Source of the DNA: Methylocaldum sp. 14B | GTDB taxonomy: Bacteria > Pseudomonadota > Gammaproteobacteria > Methylococcales > Methylococcaceae | NCBI RefSeq assembly: GCF_002005105.1 | Contig: NZ_MSCV01000001.1 | Span: forward strand, 1-64,000 | Direction: 5' to 3' | Length of the DNA stretch: 64,000 bases | Shown here: piece by piece, positions 48,010 through 56,412 of the stretch | Numbering within the stretch: position 1 is the stretch's first letter | How the letters are laid out: each line of letters begins with the position of its first letter | Position numbers and translations under genes: made by a program | Notes under the pieces: model-generated | Databases searched by the model: none | What the model was told of the DNA's origin: nothing | Seen by the model: the letters and a program-made list of their open reading frames with translations, nothing else

Positions 48010-48116
48010 CAGGCTCGTCGTTCCGGCAGGGAATGCCGGAACCCAGACGTTCGGGACGACTTGCGGAGTAACGTCCTTGTCGACTGGATACCGGCACTCC
48101 CTGCCGGTATGACGGC
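48010..48116. repeat. CGTCGTTCCGGCAGGGAATGCC dispersed repeat
   Basis: CGTTCCGGCAGGGAATGCCG and CACTCCCTGCCGGTATGACG are the inverted ends of a long hairpin of the type common in gammaproteobacterial intergenic DNA (CCGGCAGGGA...TCCCTGCCGG). It lies between the TPM operon and the HerA-like gene. Confidence 0.75.
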
Positions 48117-48219
48117 TTAGTTCAACAGCATTGTCCCGCGCCGGGTACGGACTTTTTCCGGTCAACCGGCTAGTTGCCGATTACTATTAACGGATCACTT
48201 CATTTGCCGGAGACCACTC

Positions 48220-49728
48220 ATGACCGACGCATTGTTAATCGCCAAAGGCCGGGATTCGCTTTCACTGCTGCCGTCCATGGCCAACCGCCACGGCCTGATC
48301 AGCGGAGCGACCGGCACCGGCAAGACCGTTACGTTGCAAGTTCTGGCGGAGCGTTTCAGCCGCATCGGCGTGCCGGTGTTTTTATCGGACATCAAGGGCG
48401 ATTTGTCCGGTTTGAGCCAGCCGGGCGTGGCCAGCCCGAAGATGGCCGAGCGGCTATCGTTGCTCGCCATCCAGGGTCATGAATTCGCCGGATTTCCGGT
48501 GACCTTTTGGGATGTTTTCGGCGAACAGGGACATCCCGCTCGGGCGACCATTTCCGAGATGGGGCCCTTGCTGCTCTCGCGCATGCTCAACCTGAACGAA
48601 ACCCAGGAGGGCGTGCTCCACCTGGTTTTCAAGATCGCGGACGACAGCGGAATGCTGCTGCTCGATCTGAAGGACTTGCGCGCGATGCTTCAGTTCGTGG
48701 GCGAAAATGCGGGCCAATTCACGACCTCGTACGGCAACGTCTCCGCCGCCAGCATCGGCGCCATCCAGCGCGGTTTGATGGCCTTGGAAAGCCAGGGCGG
48801 AGACCGGCTGTTCGGCGAGCCCTCCCTGAACATCGACGATCTGATGCAAACCGCGCCGGACGGGCAGGGCGTAATCAATATCATGGCCGCCGACAAGCTC
48901 ATGCAGGCACCGAAAGTCTATGCAGCCTTTCTGCTCTGGCTGTTGTCCGAACTGTTCGAGCATCTGCCGGAAGTGGGGGATCGCGACAAACCCAAGCTGG
49001 TGTTTTTCTTCGACGAGGCGCATCTGCTATTCGACGACGCTCCGGAGATTTTGCTGGACAAGATCGAGCAAGTCGTGCGCCTGATCCGCTCCAAGGGCGT
49101 GGGCGTTTATTTCGTGACGCAAAATCCTCTGGACGTTCCGGACAAGGTTTTGGGACAGCTCGGCAATCGCATCCAGCACGCGCTTCGGGCCTTTACGCCG
49201 CGGGATCAGAAAGCGGTTCGTTCGGCGGCCGAAACCATGCGCGACAATCCGGACCTGGACGAGAAGACCGTCATTACCGAGTTGGGCGTCGGCGAAGCCT
49301 TGGTTTCATTACTCGACGAAAAAGGCCGTCCGCATATCGTCGAGCGGGCCTTCATCCTGCCGCCTCAAAGCAAGATCGGCCCCATCGATGCCGCTCAACG
49401 AAAGCAACTCATCGGCGAGTCGCCCATCGCGGGCCATTACGAAAAAGCCGTGGACCGGGAGTCGGCCTACGAAATGCTCAAAGCGCGTGCCGCCGAGGAT
49501 CTCCAGCAAAGGACCGAAGAAGCCGGTCGTCCTGCTTCCGGTTCGGCAGCCGGAGGCATTTTCGATACGCTCGGGAGCATTCTGGGCACTCCGTCGCGCG
49601 GTAAGGGCAAACAACGGCAAACCGCGATGGAGGCCTTCGCCAAAAGCGCCGCCCGAAGCATAGGCAGCGAACTCGGCCGGCAGCTTCTTAGGGGCGTGCT
49701 GGGGTCTTTGACGGGAAGAAAAAGGTAG
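48220..49728 (+). CDS. DUF853/HerA-like P-loop ATPase
   Basis: This 502-residue protein has Walker A GATGTGKT (29-36), Walker B KLVFFFDEAHLLFDDAPEIL and a sensor-like segment VYFVTQNPLDVPDKVLGQLG. The full-length pattern matches DUF853, a HerA/FtsK-related group of DNA-translocase-like ATPases of unknown function in bacteria (E. coli YjgR). It has no signal peptide. The C-terminal ~70 residues are basic and low in complexity (TPSRGKGKQRQ). It is a single gene flanked by repeats. Confidence 0.92.
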   Translation: MTDALLIAKGRDSLSLLPSMANRHGLISGATGTGKTVTLQVLAERFSRIGVPVFLSDIKGDLSGLSQPGVASPKMAERLSLLAIQGHEFAGFPVTFWDVFGEQGHPARATISEMGPLLLSRMLNLNETQEGVLHLVFKIADDSGMLLLDLKDLRAMLQFVGENAGQFTTSYGNVSAASIGAIQRGLMALESQGGDRLFGEPSLNIDDLMQTAPDGQGVINIMAADKLMQAPKVYAAFLLWLLSELFEHLPEVGDRDKPKLVFFFDEAHLLFDDAPEILLDKIEQVVRLIRSKGVGVYFVTQNPLDVPDKVLGQLGNRIQHALRAFTPRDQKAVRSAAETMRDNPDLDEKTVITELGVGEALVSLLDEKGRPHIVERAFILPPQSKIGPIDAAQRKQLIGESPIAGHYEKAVDRESAYEMLKARAAEDLQQRTEEAGRPASGSAAGGIFDTLGSILGTPSRGKGKQRQTAMEAFAKSAARSIGSELGRQLLRGVLGSLTGRKR

Positions 49729-49832
49729 GGTGGACGTTATCAGGTATACCAAAAGGTAGGATGCGGTGAGGGACGAACCGCATCGTTCGCGATCAATGCG
49801 TTTCGGGCACTCAGTGCATCTTACGAACTCGT
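49727..49832. repeat. GTAGGATGCGGTGAGGGACG dispersed repeat
   Basis: GTAGGATGCGGTGAGGGACGAACCGCATC is a hairpin of the loosely conserved type GTAGGATGxGG...CATCxTAC, here with CAGTGCATCTTAC at the far end. It begins at the stop codon of the DUF853 gene. Nothing else is visible up to 49999. Confidence 0.65.
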
Positions 49833-49999
49833 TATCGGGCAGGCGGCAATAAAAATATCGGCTTGCGGCTATTCTTAACGACGGCTCAGTTTACATGTGG
49901 GTCCCGGTCGGCCAGTTTCGGCCGACCGGGACTTCTCGCGAGGCGCCGAACGAACCCGCGTGATCCGTGCGGCCATAGAAGAGTTGACGAGGAGTTAAG

Positions 50000-50194
50000 A
50001 TGTTTTACGAAGTGAAGCCTTTGGTGCTGATTCTGATCGGGGCCGCCGTGGTCATGAGTCAGACCGCCTTGGCGATACCGTTTGCCGTACTGTTGATCGT
50101 TCTCGGCGCATTCATTATGGGCATGCGTTTCATCTATCGCTCCGAAAGAGTCAGTAGAGCAAAAACCGCTTCACGGCAACGAAAGAATTTCTGA
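50000..50194 (+). CDS. Small two-helix membrane protein
   Basis: This 64-residue protein has two adjacent hydrophobic segments (LVLILIGAAVVMSQTALAIP and AVLLIVLGAFIMGMRFIY), followed by a basic tail. A GAGGAG ribosome site lies 7 bp before the ATG. No family was recognised. It is a monocistronic gene between repeat-rich spacers. Confidence 0.65.
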   Translation: MFYEVKPLVLILIGAAVVMSQTALAIPFAVLLIVLGAFIMGMRFIYRSERVSRAKTASRQRKNF

Positions 50195-50290
50195 CTTACC
50201 GGGCAATCGGCATTTCGTTCCGCAGAGCCGCAGAGACCGCGGCTGTTTGGTGGGTTAATTCCAAATCGCTTTCAATAAGGCATTCATTTT

Positions 50291-50400
50291 GTAGGATGGG
50301 TAGAGCGAAGCGAAACCCATCGATGGTGGGTTAGGCCGCGAGGCCGTAACCCACCGAGCGACCTCGAATCGGTGGGTTACGCTTCGCTAACCCACCCTAC
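50291..50400. repeat. GTAGGATGGGTAGAGCGAAG dispersed inverted repeat
   Basis: GTAGGATGGGTAGAGCGAAGCGAAACCCAT at the left and CGGTGGGTTACGCTTCGCTAACCCACCCTAC at the right enclose a further hairpin. The left part is almost identical to 61068-61102. The sequence just beyond its right end (50401-50437, GATGAATGTTCACTCGAATG) is the reverse complement of the flank of the 61068 copy. Confidence 0.8.
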
Positions 50401-50486
50401 GATGAATGTTCACTCGAATGCCGAATGGAATAAGATCGATGCCTAACCCGCGCGCTTTCGAAACGGTGTACGATTCTGCCACCGGT

Positions 50487-53162
50487 TTAGGGCGCCGCCA
50501 TTAATCTCGCCAGTCCCTTCCGCATTTCCTCCATCAACAACATTCCCAATGCAAACGGCAGGGTAAACAGCCAGACGTCGAGCTCTATGGGCGCGGTGCC
50601 GAAGATGTTGTTGCCCCAAGGCGTGTAATCGATGAACAGGATCAAGGCGATTTCCAGCAGAATGCCGACCAGGATTAATCGGTTGTTGAAAAGGGGAGAG
50701 CGGAACAGGGGGCGGTCCGGATGTTTGCACAGAAAGACGTTCATCACCTGCATGACGATGATGGCCGACAGACAGGCCGTGGTGGCTCGGAGATAAATCG
50801 GGTTGTCTCGGGCCAAGGTTTGGCCGTACTGCCAGCCGGCTCCATGGAGCACGTAGAAAAAGGCCGCCATGGCGGCGAGGGCCTCGAGAACTCCGAGGAA
50901 CAGGTAGGCGCGCGTGAGCAACGGCCAGGTGAGCAGTTTTTCCCTGGCCGATCGGGGCGGCTTTTTCATGCAGACGGGGTCCGGGCGATCCGCTCCGAGT
51001 CCGAGGGCCGGCACCATATCGGTGCCGAGGTCGACCGCCAGAATCTGGATGATGGTCAGGGGCAGCGGAATGCTGAACAGGGCGAAAGCGAGGTAAGGCA
51101 CGAGTTCGGGAATGTTGGACGTGAGTATGTAGGACATGAACTTGCGGATATTGCCGAATACCGCCCGCCCTTCCTCTATCGCGCTGACGATGCTCGCGAA
51201 ATTGTCGTCCAGGAGAATCATGTCGGCGGATTCCTTGGCCACGTCGGTTCCGGCAATGCCCATGGCGATGCCGATGTCGGCGGTCTTGAGCGCCGGGGCG
51301 TCGTTGACTCCGTCGCCGGTCACCGCCACTACGTGCCGTTTGCGTTTCAGGGCGTCGACGATGCGCATCTTCTGGTCGGCGCCGAGCCGGGCGAAGATGA
51401 CTTCTTCTTTGTCGAGCGCGAGCTGTAGCTGCGTGTTGGAGAGCCGCCGCAATTCGTCGCCGGTGATCACGTGGGGGTGATTGCCGCGGAGCAGACCGAT
51501 TTCCCGGGCGATCGCCTTGGCGGTGTGAGGGTGATCGCCGGTGACCATGATGACCTTGATGCCTGCCTGAAGGCATTTTTCGATGGCGGACGGTACTTCT
51601 GGGCGGGGCGGATCTTCCAGTCCCACCAGGCCGGTCAGTGTCAGCCGCTCTTCCAGCCGCTCGCGCGCGTATGTCTCGGGGATTTCGCGATCGGCGAAGG
51701 CGAGAATGCGAAGCCCGCGTTCCGCCATCGTTTCTTGGGCATCGACAAACCGGCGGCGTATTTCCTCGGTCAGCGGCGCGATTTCTTCGCCGATCTGCAC
51801 ATCGGAGCACAGCGGCAGCACGGTTTCCAGGGCGCCTTTGGCGTACAGCCGGTTCCCCTCCGGCGTGCGGCTCAAAATCGAAAGGCGCTTCCGGTCCGTA
51901 TCGAAAGGGATCTCGTCGATTTTCGGATAGGCGGCGGTATCCTTCAGGAACCGTTCCGCCATCCGCACCAGCGCGATCTCCATGGGATCGCCGAGTAGCT
52001 CCCGCTTTCCGTCGCGGCTCGTTTCCTTGAGGTTCTGGCAGTTGCGCGCGCACTCCCAAAGTCTCGGGTATGTCGCCGCGAGTTGTTCGTCGATATCTTC
52101 CGGATGACAGACTTCATTGCCGAAGAAGATTTGTCTCGCCGCCATGCGGTTTTGCGTCAGGGTGCCGGTCTTGTCCGTGCAGATGACGGTGGCCGAGCCC
52201 AATGTTTCGACCGATGGCAGGTGGCGTACCAAGGCATTGCGTTTGGCCATGCGCTGGGTGGCCATGGCGAGGGAGAGGGTAACCGTGGGCAGCAGGCCTT
52301 CCGGTACGTTGGCGACGATGATGCCGATGGCGAAGATGAAATCCTGCCAAAACGACAGGCCGGCCGCCCGCCCGATGAAAAAGAAGACGATGCCCAATGA
52401 GACGGCAAGCATGCCGACGATCCGGCTCAGGCGGAGGATTTCGTTTTGGAGAGGGGAAACGGGTTCGCCCGCCGTTTGAGTGAGGTGGGCGATCTTGCCG
52501 AATTCGGTGTGCATGCCGGTGTGGAAGACCACCGCCCGGCCTTCGCCGGAGACGACGGCGGTGCCCGCCAGCAGGACATTGCGAGCGTGAATGAGCTCGT
52601 CCGTCGCCGAGGGCTGCGCGTCTCTGGCTTGGGGTAAGGCTTCGCCGGTTACCGTGGCGTTGTTCACCCTCAGGGCAAAAGCCTCCAGAACCCGGCAGTC
52701 GGCGGGTACGTTGTCGCCTTCCTGCAGCAGGATCACATCGCCCGGCACGATGTCCGAAGCATCCGCAAGGCGCACGCTGCCTTCGCGCATCACCTTGATT
52801 TGCAGCGGCAGGAGCTTTTGCAGCGCGGCGATGGCTCTTTCGGCCCGGTATTCCTGCCAGAACGAAAACAGCCCGTTGACGAGGATCACGCCGATAATGG
52901 CGAAACCCAGAGTTTCCATGCCTTCCCCCGGCGCTTTCCAATCCCCGAAAAACGCCAATGCCGCGGCAAGCCAGAGGAGCAGGGCGAAAAAGTGAGTGAA
53001 CTGCCTGGCGAAGCGTAGTGCGACGGATTCCCGCTCGAACTCCGTAAGCCGGTTGGCACCATATTCACGGAGCCGGCGGGCCGCTTCGGTTTCACTTAGC
53101 CCTTCGGGTTGAGTATGAAGGCTTGTCAAGGCCTGATCGGGTTGGAGATGATGGATTTTCAT
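50487..53162 (-). CDS. P2-type cation-transporting P-type ATPase
   Basis: This 891-residue pump has a cation-ATPase N domain, then helices 1-4 with NVPEGLLPTVTLSLAMATQR in helix 4, a form close to the Na+,K+-ATPase/P2C motif. The phosphorylation loop is CTDKTGTLTQ, the actuator VTGEALP stands in place of TGES, and the hinge is VTGDGVNDAPALKTADIGIA. Six C-terminal helices follow. It moves a cation (Ca2+, Na+, K+ or H+) across the inner membrane; the helix 4 motif leans to the P2 group, but the ion cannot be fixed by sequence. The ATG at 53162 is chosen (MKIHHLQPDQ). It is monocistronic. Confidence 0.9.
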   Translation of the reverse strand: MKIHHLQPDQALTSLHTQPEGLSETEAARRLREYGANRLTEFERESVALRFARQFTHFFALLLWLAAALAFFGDWKAPGEGMETLGFAIIGVILVNGLFSFWQEYRAERAIAALQKLLPLQIKVMREGSVRLADASDIVPGDVILLQEGDNVPADCRVLEAFALRVNNATVTGEALPQARDAQPSATDELIHARNVLLAGTAVVSGEGRAVVFHTGMHTEFGKIAHLTQTAGEPVSPLQNEILRLSRIVGMLAVSLGIVFFFIGRAAGLSFWQDFIFAIGIIVANVPEGLLPTVTLSLAMATQRMAKRNALVRHLPSVETLGSATVICTDKTGTLTQNRMAARQIFFGNEVCHPEDIDEQLAATYPRLWECARNCQNLKETSRDGKRELLGDPMEIALVRMAERFLKDTAAYPKIDEIPFDTDRKRLSILSRTPEGNRLYAKGALETVLPLCSDVQIGEEIAPLTEEIRRRFVDAQETMAERGLRILAFADREIPETYARERLEERLTLTGLVGLEDPPRPEVPSAIEKCLQAGIKVIMVTGDHPHTAKAIAREIGLLRGNHPHVITGDELRRLSNTQLQLALDKEEVIFARLGADQKMRIVDALKRKRHVVAVTGDGVNDAPALKTADIGIAMGIAGTDVAKESADMILLDDNFASIVSAIEEGRAVFGNIRKFMSYILTSNIPELVPYLAFALFSIPLPLTIIQILAVDLGTDMVPALGLGADRPDPVCMKKPPRSAREKLLTWPLLTRAYLFLGVLEALAAMAAFFYVLHGAGWQYGQTLARDNPIYLRATTACLSAIIVMQVMNVFLCKHPDRPLFRSPLFNNRLILVGILLEIALILFIDYTPWGNNIFGTAPIELDVWLFTLPFALGMLLMEEMRKGLARLMAAP

Positions 53163-53350
53163 GCCGCCTTTTGGGGTGAACCGATCCAGCAAACGCCTTG
53201 GCCGCCGTAGGCAATTTCGCGGATTTTCGTCAAGCGGCCGAAATATGTACAGAAAAAGAACTTATATGCTATAAACCCCGCGCTATCACGCCGATGTTTC
53301 AATACGCGGACAGTTAGAACCCACTCAACTAAACAGTCGGTTTACAGAGT

Positions 53351-54010
53351 ATGACCAATCAACAATTCGATAAGACTCGCTTTTCTGTTCTGAGAAATGG
53401 TTTTTGCGCCTTCTCTATCGCCGTGGCTGGGCTATTGGCCGGCTGCGATGCCGGTCCCGGCGGCAGTTCTTCTGCGCCGGCCATGTCGGAAGCGAAAATC
53501 AGCGGGAACGTTCAGGATCAACACGGTCCCGTTACGGATGCCAAGATCGAAGTGCGGGACAAGAACGGTCAGTTAGTGACGACGACGGAGGTTACGAGCA
53601 CCTCGAACCAGTACTCGATTACCGTCCCCGCGGGCACTGCGTATCCCATCGTGCTGACCGCCACTCCGAACAATCCGGCGCCGGGTCGCGGTCCGGTCAA
53701 GGCCGTGGTAACCAGTTCACTAGCCGACCGTATGGACATCACCGACGTCACCACCATCGTGGTCGATTCGGCCATGACCTTGGGCGGCTTGACCGAAGCG
53801 AACATCGCCAAGGCGTCCGGCGGCGCGATCGGCTTGCGCCAGCGCCAAGGCGCGAGCGCGGCAGCGGGCGGCGGCGGTGCGGGTCCCGGCCAGAGCGGCG
53901 GCGGCGTCAGCCGTGGTGGGCACGGCGGGCATGGCGAGCATGTGCCTTCCGGTTCCGGCGCATCTCCCTCCGACAGCAGCTCCGACCAACAGCAGCCGGC
54001 GCAGCAGTAA
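53351..54010 (+). CDS. Lipoprotein with a carboxypeptidase-regulatory-like domain
   Basis: This 219-residue protein has a lipobox LLAGC (Cys about 32) and then an Ig-like beta domain (EAKISGNVQDQHGPVTDAKI, TSNQYSITVPAGTAYPIVLT) of the CarboxypepD-regulatory type. A second part ends in a glycine/histidine/serine/glutamine-rich low-complexity tail (GGVSRGGHGGHGEHVPSG). The histidine cluster could bind metals. It is followed 75 bp later by a strong terminator. The function is unknown. Confidence 0.8.
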   Translation: MTNQQFDKTRFSVLRNGFCAFSIAVAGLLAGCDAGPGGSSSAPAMSEAKISGNVQDQHGPVTDAKIEVRDKNGQLVTTTEVTSTSNQYSITVPAGTAYPIVLTATPNNPAPGRGPVKAVVTSSLADRMDITDVTTIVVDSAMTLGGLTEANIAKASGGAIGLRQRQGASAAAGGGGAGPGQSGGGVSRGGHGGHGEHVPSGSGASPSDSSSDQQQPAQQ

Positions 54011-54085
54011 TGCGGTGTAATCGACTTTAGCCTTTCGGCCGGGATGCTTTAGCTTTTTTAAAGACTCCCGGCGATTTTCCCGAAG

Positions 54086-54128
54086 CCGGCAGATGAGCTC
54101 GACGGAGCCGTCTGCCGGTTTTCTTTTT
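54086..54128 (+). terminator. Rho-independent terminator of the lipoprotein gene
   Basis: CCGGCAGA and TCTGCCGG (54086-54093 and 54111-54118) form an 8 bp stem, followed by TTTTCTTTTT. It lies 75 bp after the stop codon of the lipoprotein gene. Confidence 0.85.
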
Positions 54129-54159
54129 GGTCACGGCTCGGACCTTGTTGAAACGGGCA

Positions 54160-54226
54160 GGCCGCGATTGGAAGGGTCGCGACTAAAGCAACCGTTTGCG
54201 ATTGGGAAGGGATTGCCGACCTACCT
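54160..54226. repeat. Reverse copy of the TCCAATCGCAAACGG unit with a REP half-copy
   Basis: CGATTGGAAGGGTCGCGACT and ACCGTTTGCGATTGGGAAGG are the reverse complement of the 32 bp unit family at 8191. The segment GGAAGGGATTGCCGACCTAC that follows is the half-palindrome also seen at 8362. Both repeat families are therefore joined here, as at 8306-8506. Confidence 0.7.
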
Positions 54227-54275
54227 ATCGGGCTCTCTGACACCGACCAGAGAGGGATACGGGAAGCGGGAGTCC

Positions 54276-55958
54276 CTACAAGCGTATGGGCTTTTTGGGC
54301 AGCGTGTCGGTAGGTGAGAGTTCCGGCAGCACGGGCAAGCGGACCACAAATTCGCTGCCTTGGCCGGGGCCGGGACTGGAGACGCACACGGTTCCTCCGT
54401 GCAATTCCACTAAGCGGCGGACGATCGTGAGACCAATGCCGAGACCGCCTTGGGATCGATCGAGCGTGCGCTCGGCCTGGGTGAAGAGATCGAAGACCTG
54501 GGGCAGTATCTCGGCCGGTATGCCGAGACCGGTGTCCCGCACGCGAAGCTCGATGTCGGAGCCGTCCCGATTTGCGGTGAGCCAGAGGGCGCCCCCTTTC
54601 GGCGTGTATTTGGCGGCATTGTTCAGCAAATTGCCCAAGACTTGGATCAGCCGGATGCTGTCGCCCTCCAAGTATACGGGAGCGGAGGGGAGAGTGACGG
54701 TGAAGGCGTGTTTCCGTTCATCAAGGAGAGGTCGCGTGACCTCGATGGCGCGGGCCACGATATCGCTCAGCTCGATCGTGTCTTTTTTGAGTTCCACTTT
54801 GCCGCGCGTGATGCGGGAAACGTCGAGAAGGTCATCCACCAACCTGACCAGATGGGCCGTCTGCCGATCGATTACATCCTCCGCCCATTGATGTTGCGGA
54901 TGTTGCGGACCGATCCGCCGCAGGAGTTCCACCGCATTTCGAATCGGGCCCAAGGGGTTGCGCAGTTCGTGGGCCAGCATGGCCAAGAATTCGTTCTTGC
55001 GGTGGTCGGCTTCTTGGAGTGATGTTTGGGCCTGTATCAGATCGTCGATATCCGAGCATGAGCCAAACCACTTGATGATGTGGCCGGCCTCGTCGCGGAT
55101 CGGTTGGGCGCGACACATCACCCACCGGTACTCGCCGTCTCGATGGCGGAGCCGATGCTTCATCTCGTAAGGTTCGCCGGTCTGGAGGCAATGCTTTCGG
55201 CGTTCATTGACGGGTTCCACTTCTTCGGGATGCAGAGCCCGCATCCAGCTGAAGCCCTTTTCTGAGTCGCACGGCTGTCCGGTGAATTCATGAAAGCGCG
55301 GGTTGGTGTAGTCGACCCGCCCATCCGGACAAACCGTGAAGACGATATCCGGCACTGTCTCGGCTAGGGCGCGGAATCGCTGCTTGCTTTCGCGCAGCGC
55401 CCGCTCCACCCGCGCGCGCTGGACGATCTCCCGCCTTAAGGTTTCATTGGCTTGCACCAGTTCGGAGGTGCGCTCCTGCACCCGCGTTTCCAGTTCGGCG
55501 TAAGCTTGGCGCAATGCTTCCTGAGCCCGCTTCCGCTCGATAATCTCATGCCATTTGCTCAAGGTGCACTTGACGATATGCGGCATGGCGGACAGGGTGG
55601 CCTCGGACTTGACGAGATAATCCAGAGCCCCGGCCTTCATCGCCTCGACTGCGATCGCCTCGTTCCCGTAGCAGGTCATAACGATGACCGGATAAGACGT
55701 ATTCGAGCCTTCCTGCGGCAAAAGCTCCGTACCTTTCCCGTCGGGCAGCCGCAAATCGGTGATCACGAGATCCGGTAGGGCGACGGCAAGCGCCTCCCGC
55801 GCCTCGTGGAGATGGCGTACCACCGTCAGACGAACGGGTTCGCCTTGAGCCTCGAATGCTCTCTGTATGAGCTCGGCGTGGCTAGTATCATCCTCGGCCA
55901 AAAGGATGTGAAGGATGGTGTCGGCTATCGGCGCAGCTGCGGATGGCTCAGGTTTCAT
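54276..55958 (-). CDS. Receiver-PAS-histidine kinase hybrid
   Basis: This 560-residue soluble protein has an N-terminal receiver domain (phospho-Asp in DLVITDLRLPDGKG), a long coiled segment (about 150-195), one PAS/PAC domain (FRALAETVPDIVFTVCPDGR), the phosphoacceptor box FLAMLAHELRNPLGP and an ATPase with N (LGNLLNNAAKYTPKGG), G1 (DTGLGIP) and G2 (GGLGIGLTIV) boxes. It has no membrane segment. It overlaps the upstream response regulator gene by 11 bp. The upstream receiver implies it is a node in a phosphorelay with the neighbouring genes. Confidence 0.92.
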   Translation of the reverse strand: MKPEPSAAAPIADTILHILLAEDDTSHAELIQRAFEAQGEPVRLTVVRHLHEAREALAVALPDLVITDLRLPDGKGTELLPQEGSNTSYPVIVMTCYGNEAIAVEAMKAGALDYLVKSEATLSAMPHIVKCTLSKWHEIIERKRAQEALRQAYAELETRVQERTSELVQANETLRREIVQRARVERALRESKQRFRALAETVPDIVFTVCPDGRVDYTNPRFHEFTGQPCDSEKGFSWMRALHPEEVEPVNERRKHCLQTGEPYEMKHRLRHRDGEYRWVMCRAQPIRDEAGHIIKWFGSCSDIDDLIQAQTSLQEADHRKNEFLAMLAHELRNPLGPIRNAVELLRRIGPQHPQHQWAEDVIDRQTAHLVRLVDDLLDVSRITRGKVELKKDTIELSDIVARAIEVTRPLLDERKHAFTVTLPSAPVYLEGDSIRLIQVLGNLLNNAAKYTPKGGALWLTANRDGSDIELRVRDTGLGIPAEILPQVFDLFTQAERTLDRSQGGLGIGLTIVRRLVELHGGTVCVSSPGPGQGSEFVVRLPVLPELSPTDTLPKKPIRL

Positions 55959-56412
55959 GAACAGTTCGGTCGGACCAGGGGTAGTGATTCCAGGCCAGCC
56001 AATAAAAGCCCAGATCTTCCATCATCCGGGTGAAATTCTCGAAATCGACGGGCTTGACGAGATAGCTGTTGGCATGCTGGCCGTAAGCTCTGGCGATGTC
56101 TTGCTCGGCTCGTGAGGTGGTGAGAATGACGACCGGCAGAGTCGCAATGGACGGCGATGCCCTGATTCTACCCAGGACTTCAATGCCATTGATGCGGGGA
56201 AGGTTGAGGTCCAGCAGGACGACGTGCGGCCTCGGGCTGGTTTGCGGATCGGCATACGCGCCCTGTCGCAGCAGATAATCCAAGGCTTCCGCGCCCTGGC
56301 TGACGTGATAGATCCGGTTCGCCACGCGGTGTTCCTGAAAACAGCGGATGACCAGTTCGGCATGATCCGGATTGTCTTCGACCAACAGGATATTCAGGAC
56401 TTCTCCCTTCAT
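55948..56412 (-). CDS. Stand-alone receiver-domain response regulator
   Basis: This 154-residue single-domain receiver has an acidic pocket in VEDNPDHAEL, the phospho-Asp in VVLLDLNLPRING and a Lys in LVKPVDF. It has no output domain, as for Rcp1/CheY-like regulators that pass phosphate in relays. The ATG at 56412 overlaps the preceding kinase stop by 4 bp, and its end overlaps the next kinase gene by 11 bp. Confidence 0.93.
   Translation of the reverse strand: MKGEVLNILLVEDNPDHAELVIRCFQEHRVANRIYHVSQGAEALDYLLRQGAYADPQTSPRPHVVLLDLNLPRINGIEVLGRIRASPSIATLPVVILTTSRAEQDIARAYGQHANSYLVKPVDFENFTRMMEDLGFYWLAWNHYPWSDRTVHET

Noticed and set aside
50443-52059. 538-codon minus-strand frame
   Set aside because: It is a shifted frame within the P-type ATPase gene, rich in arginine and proline, with none of the expected motifs.
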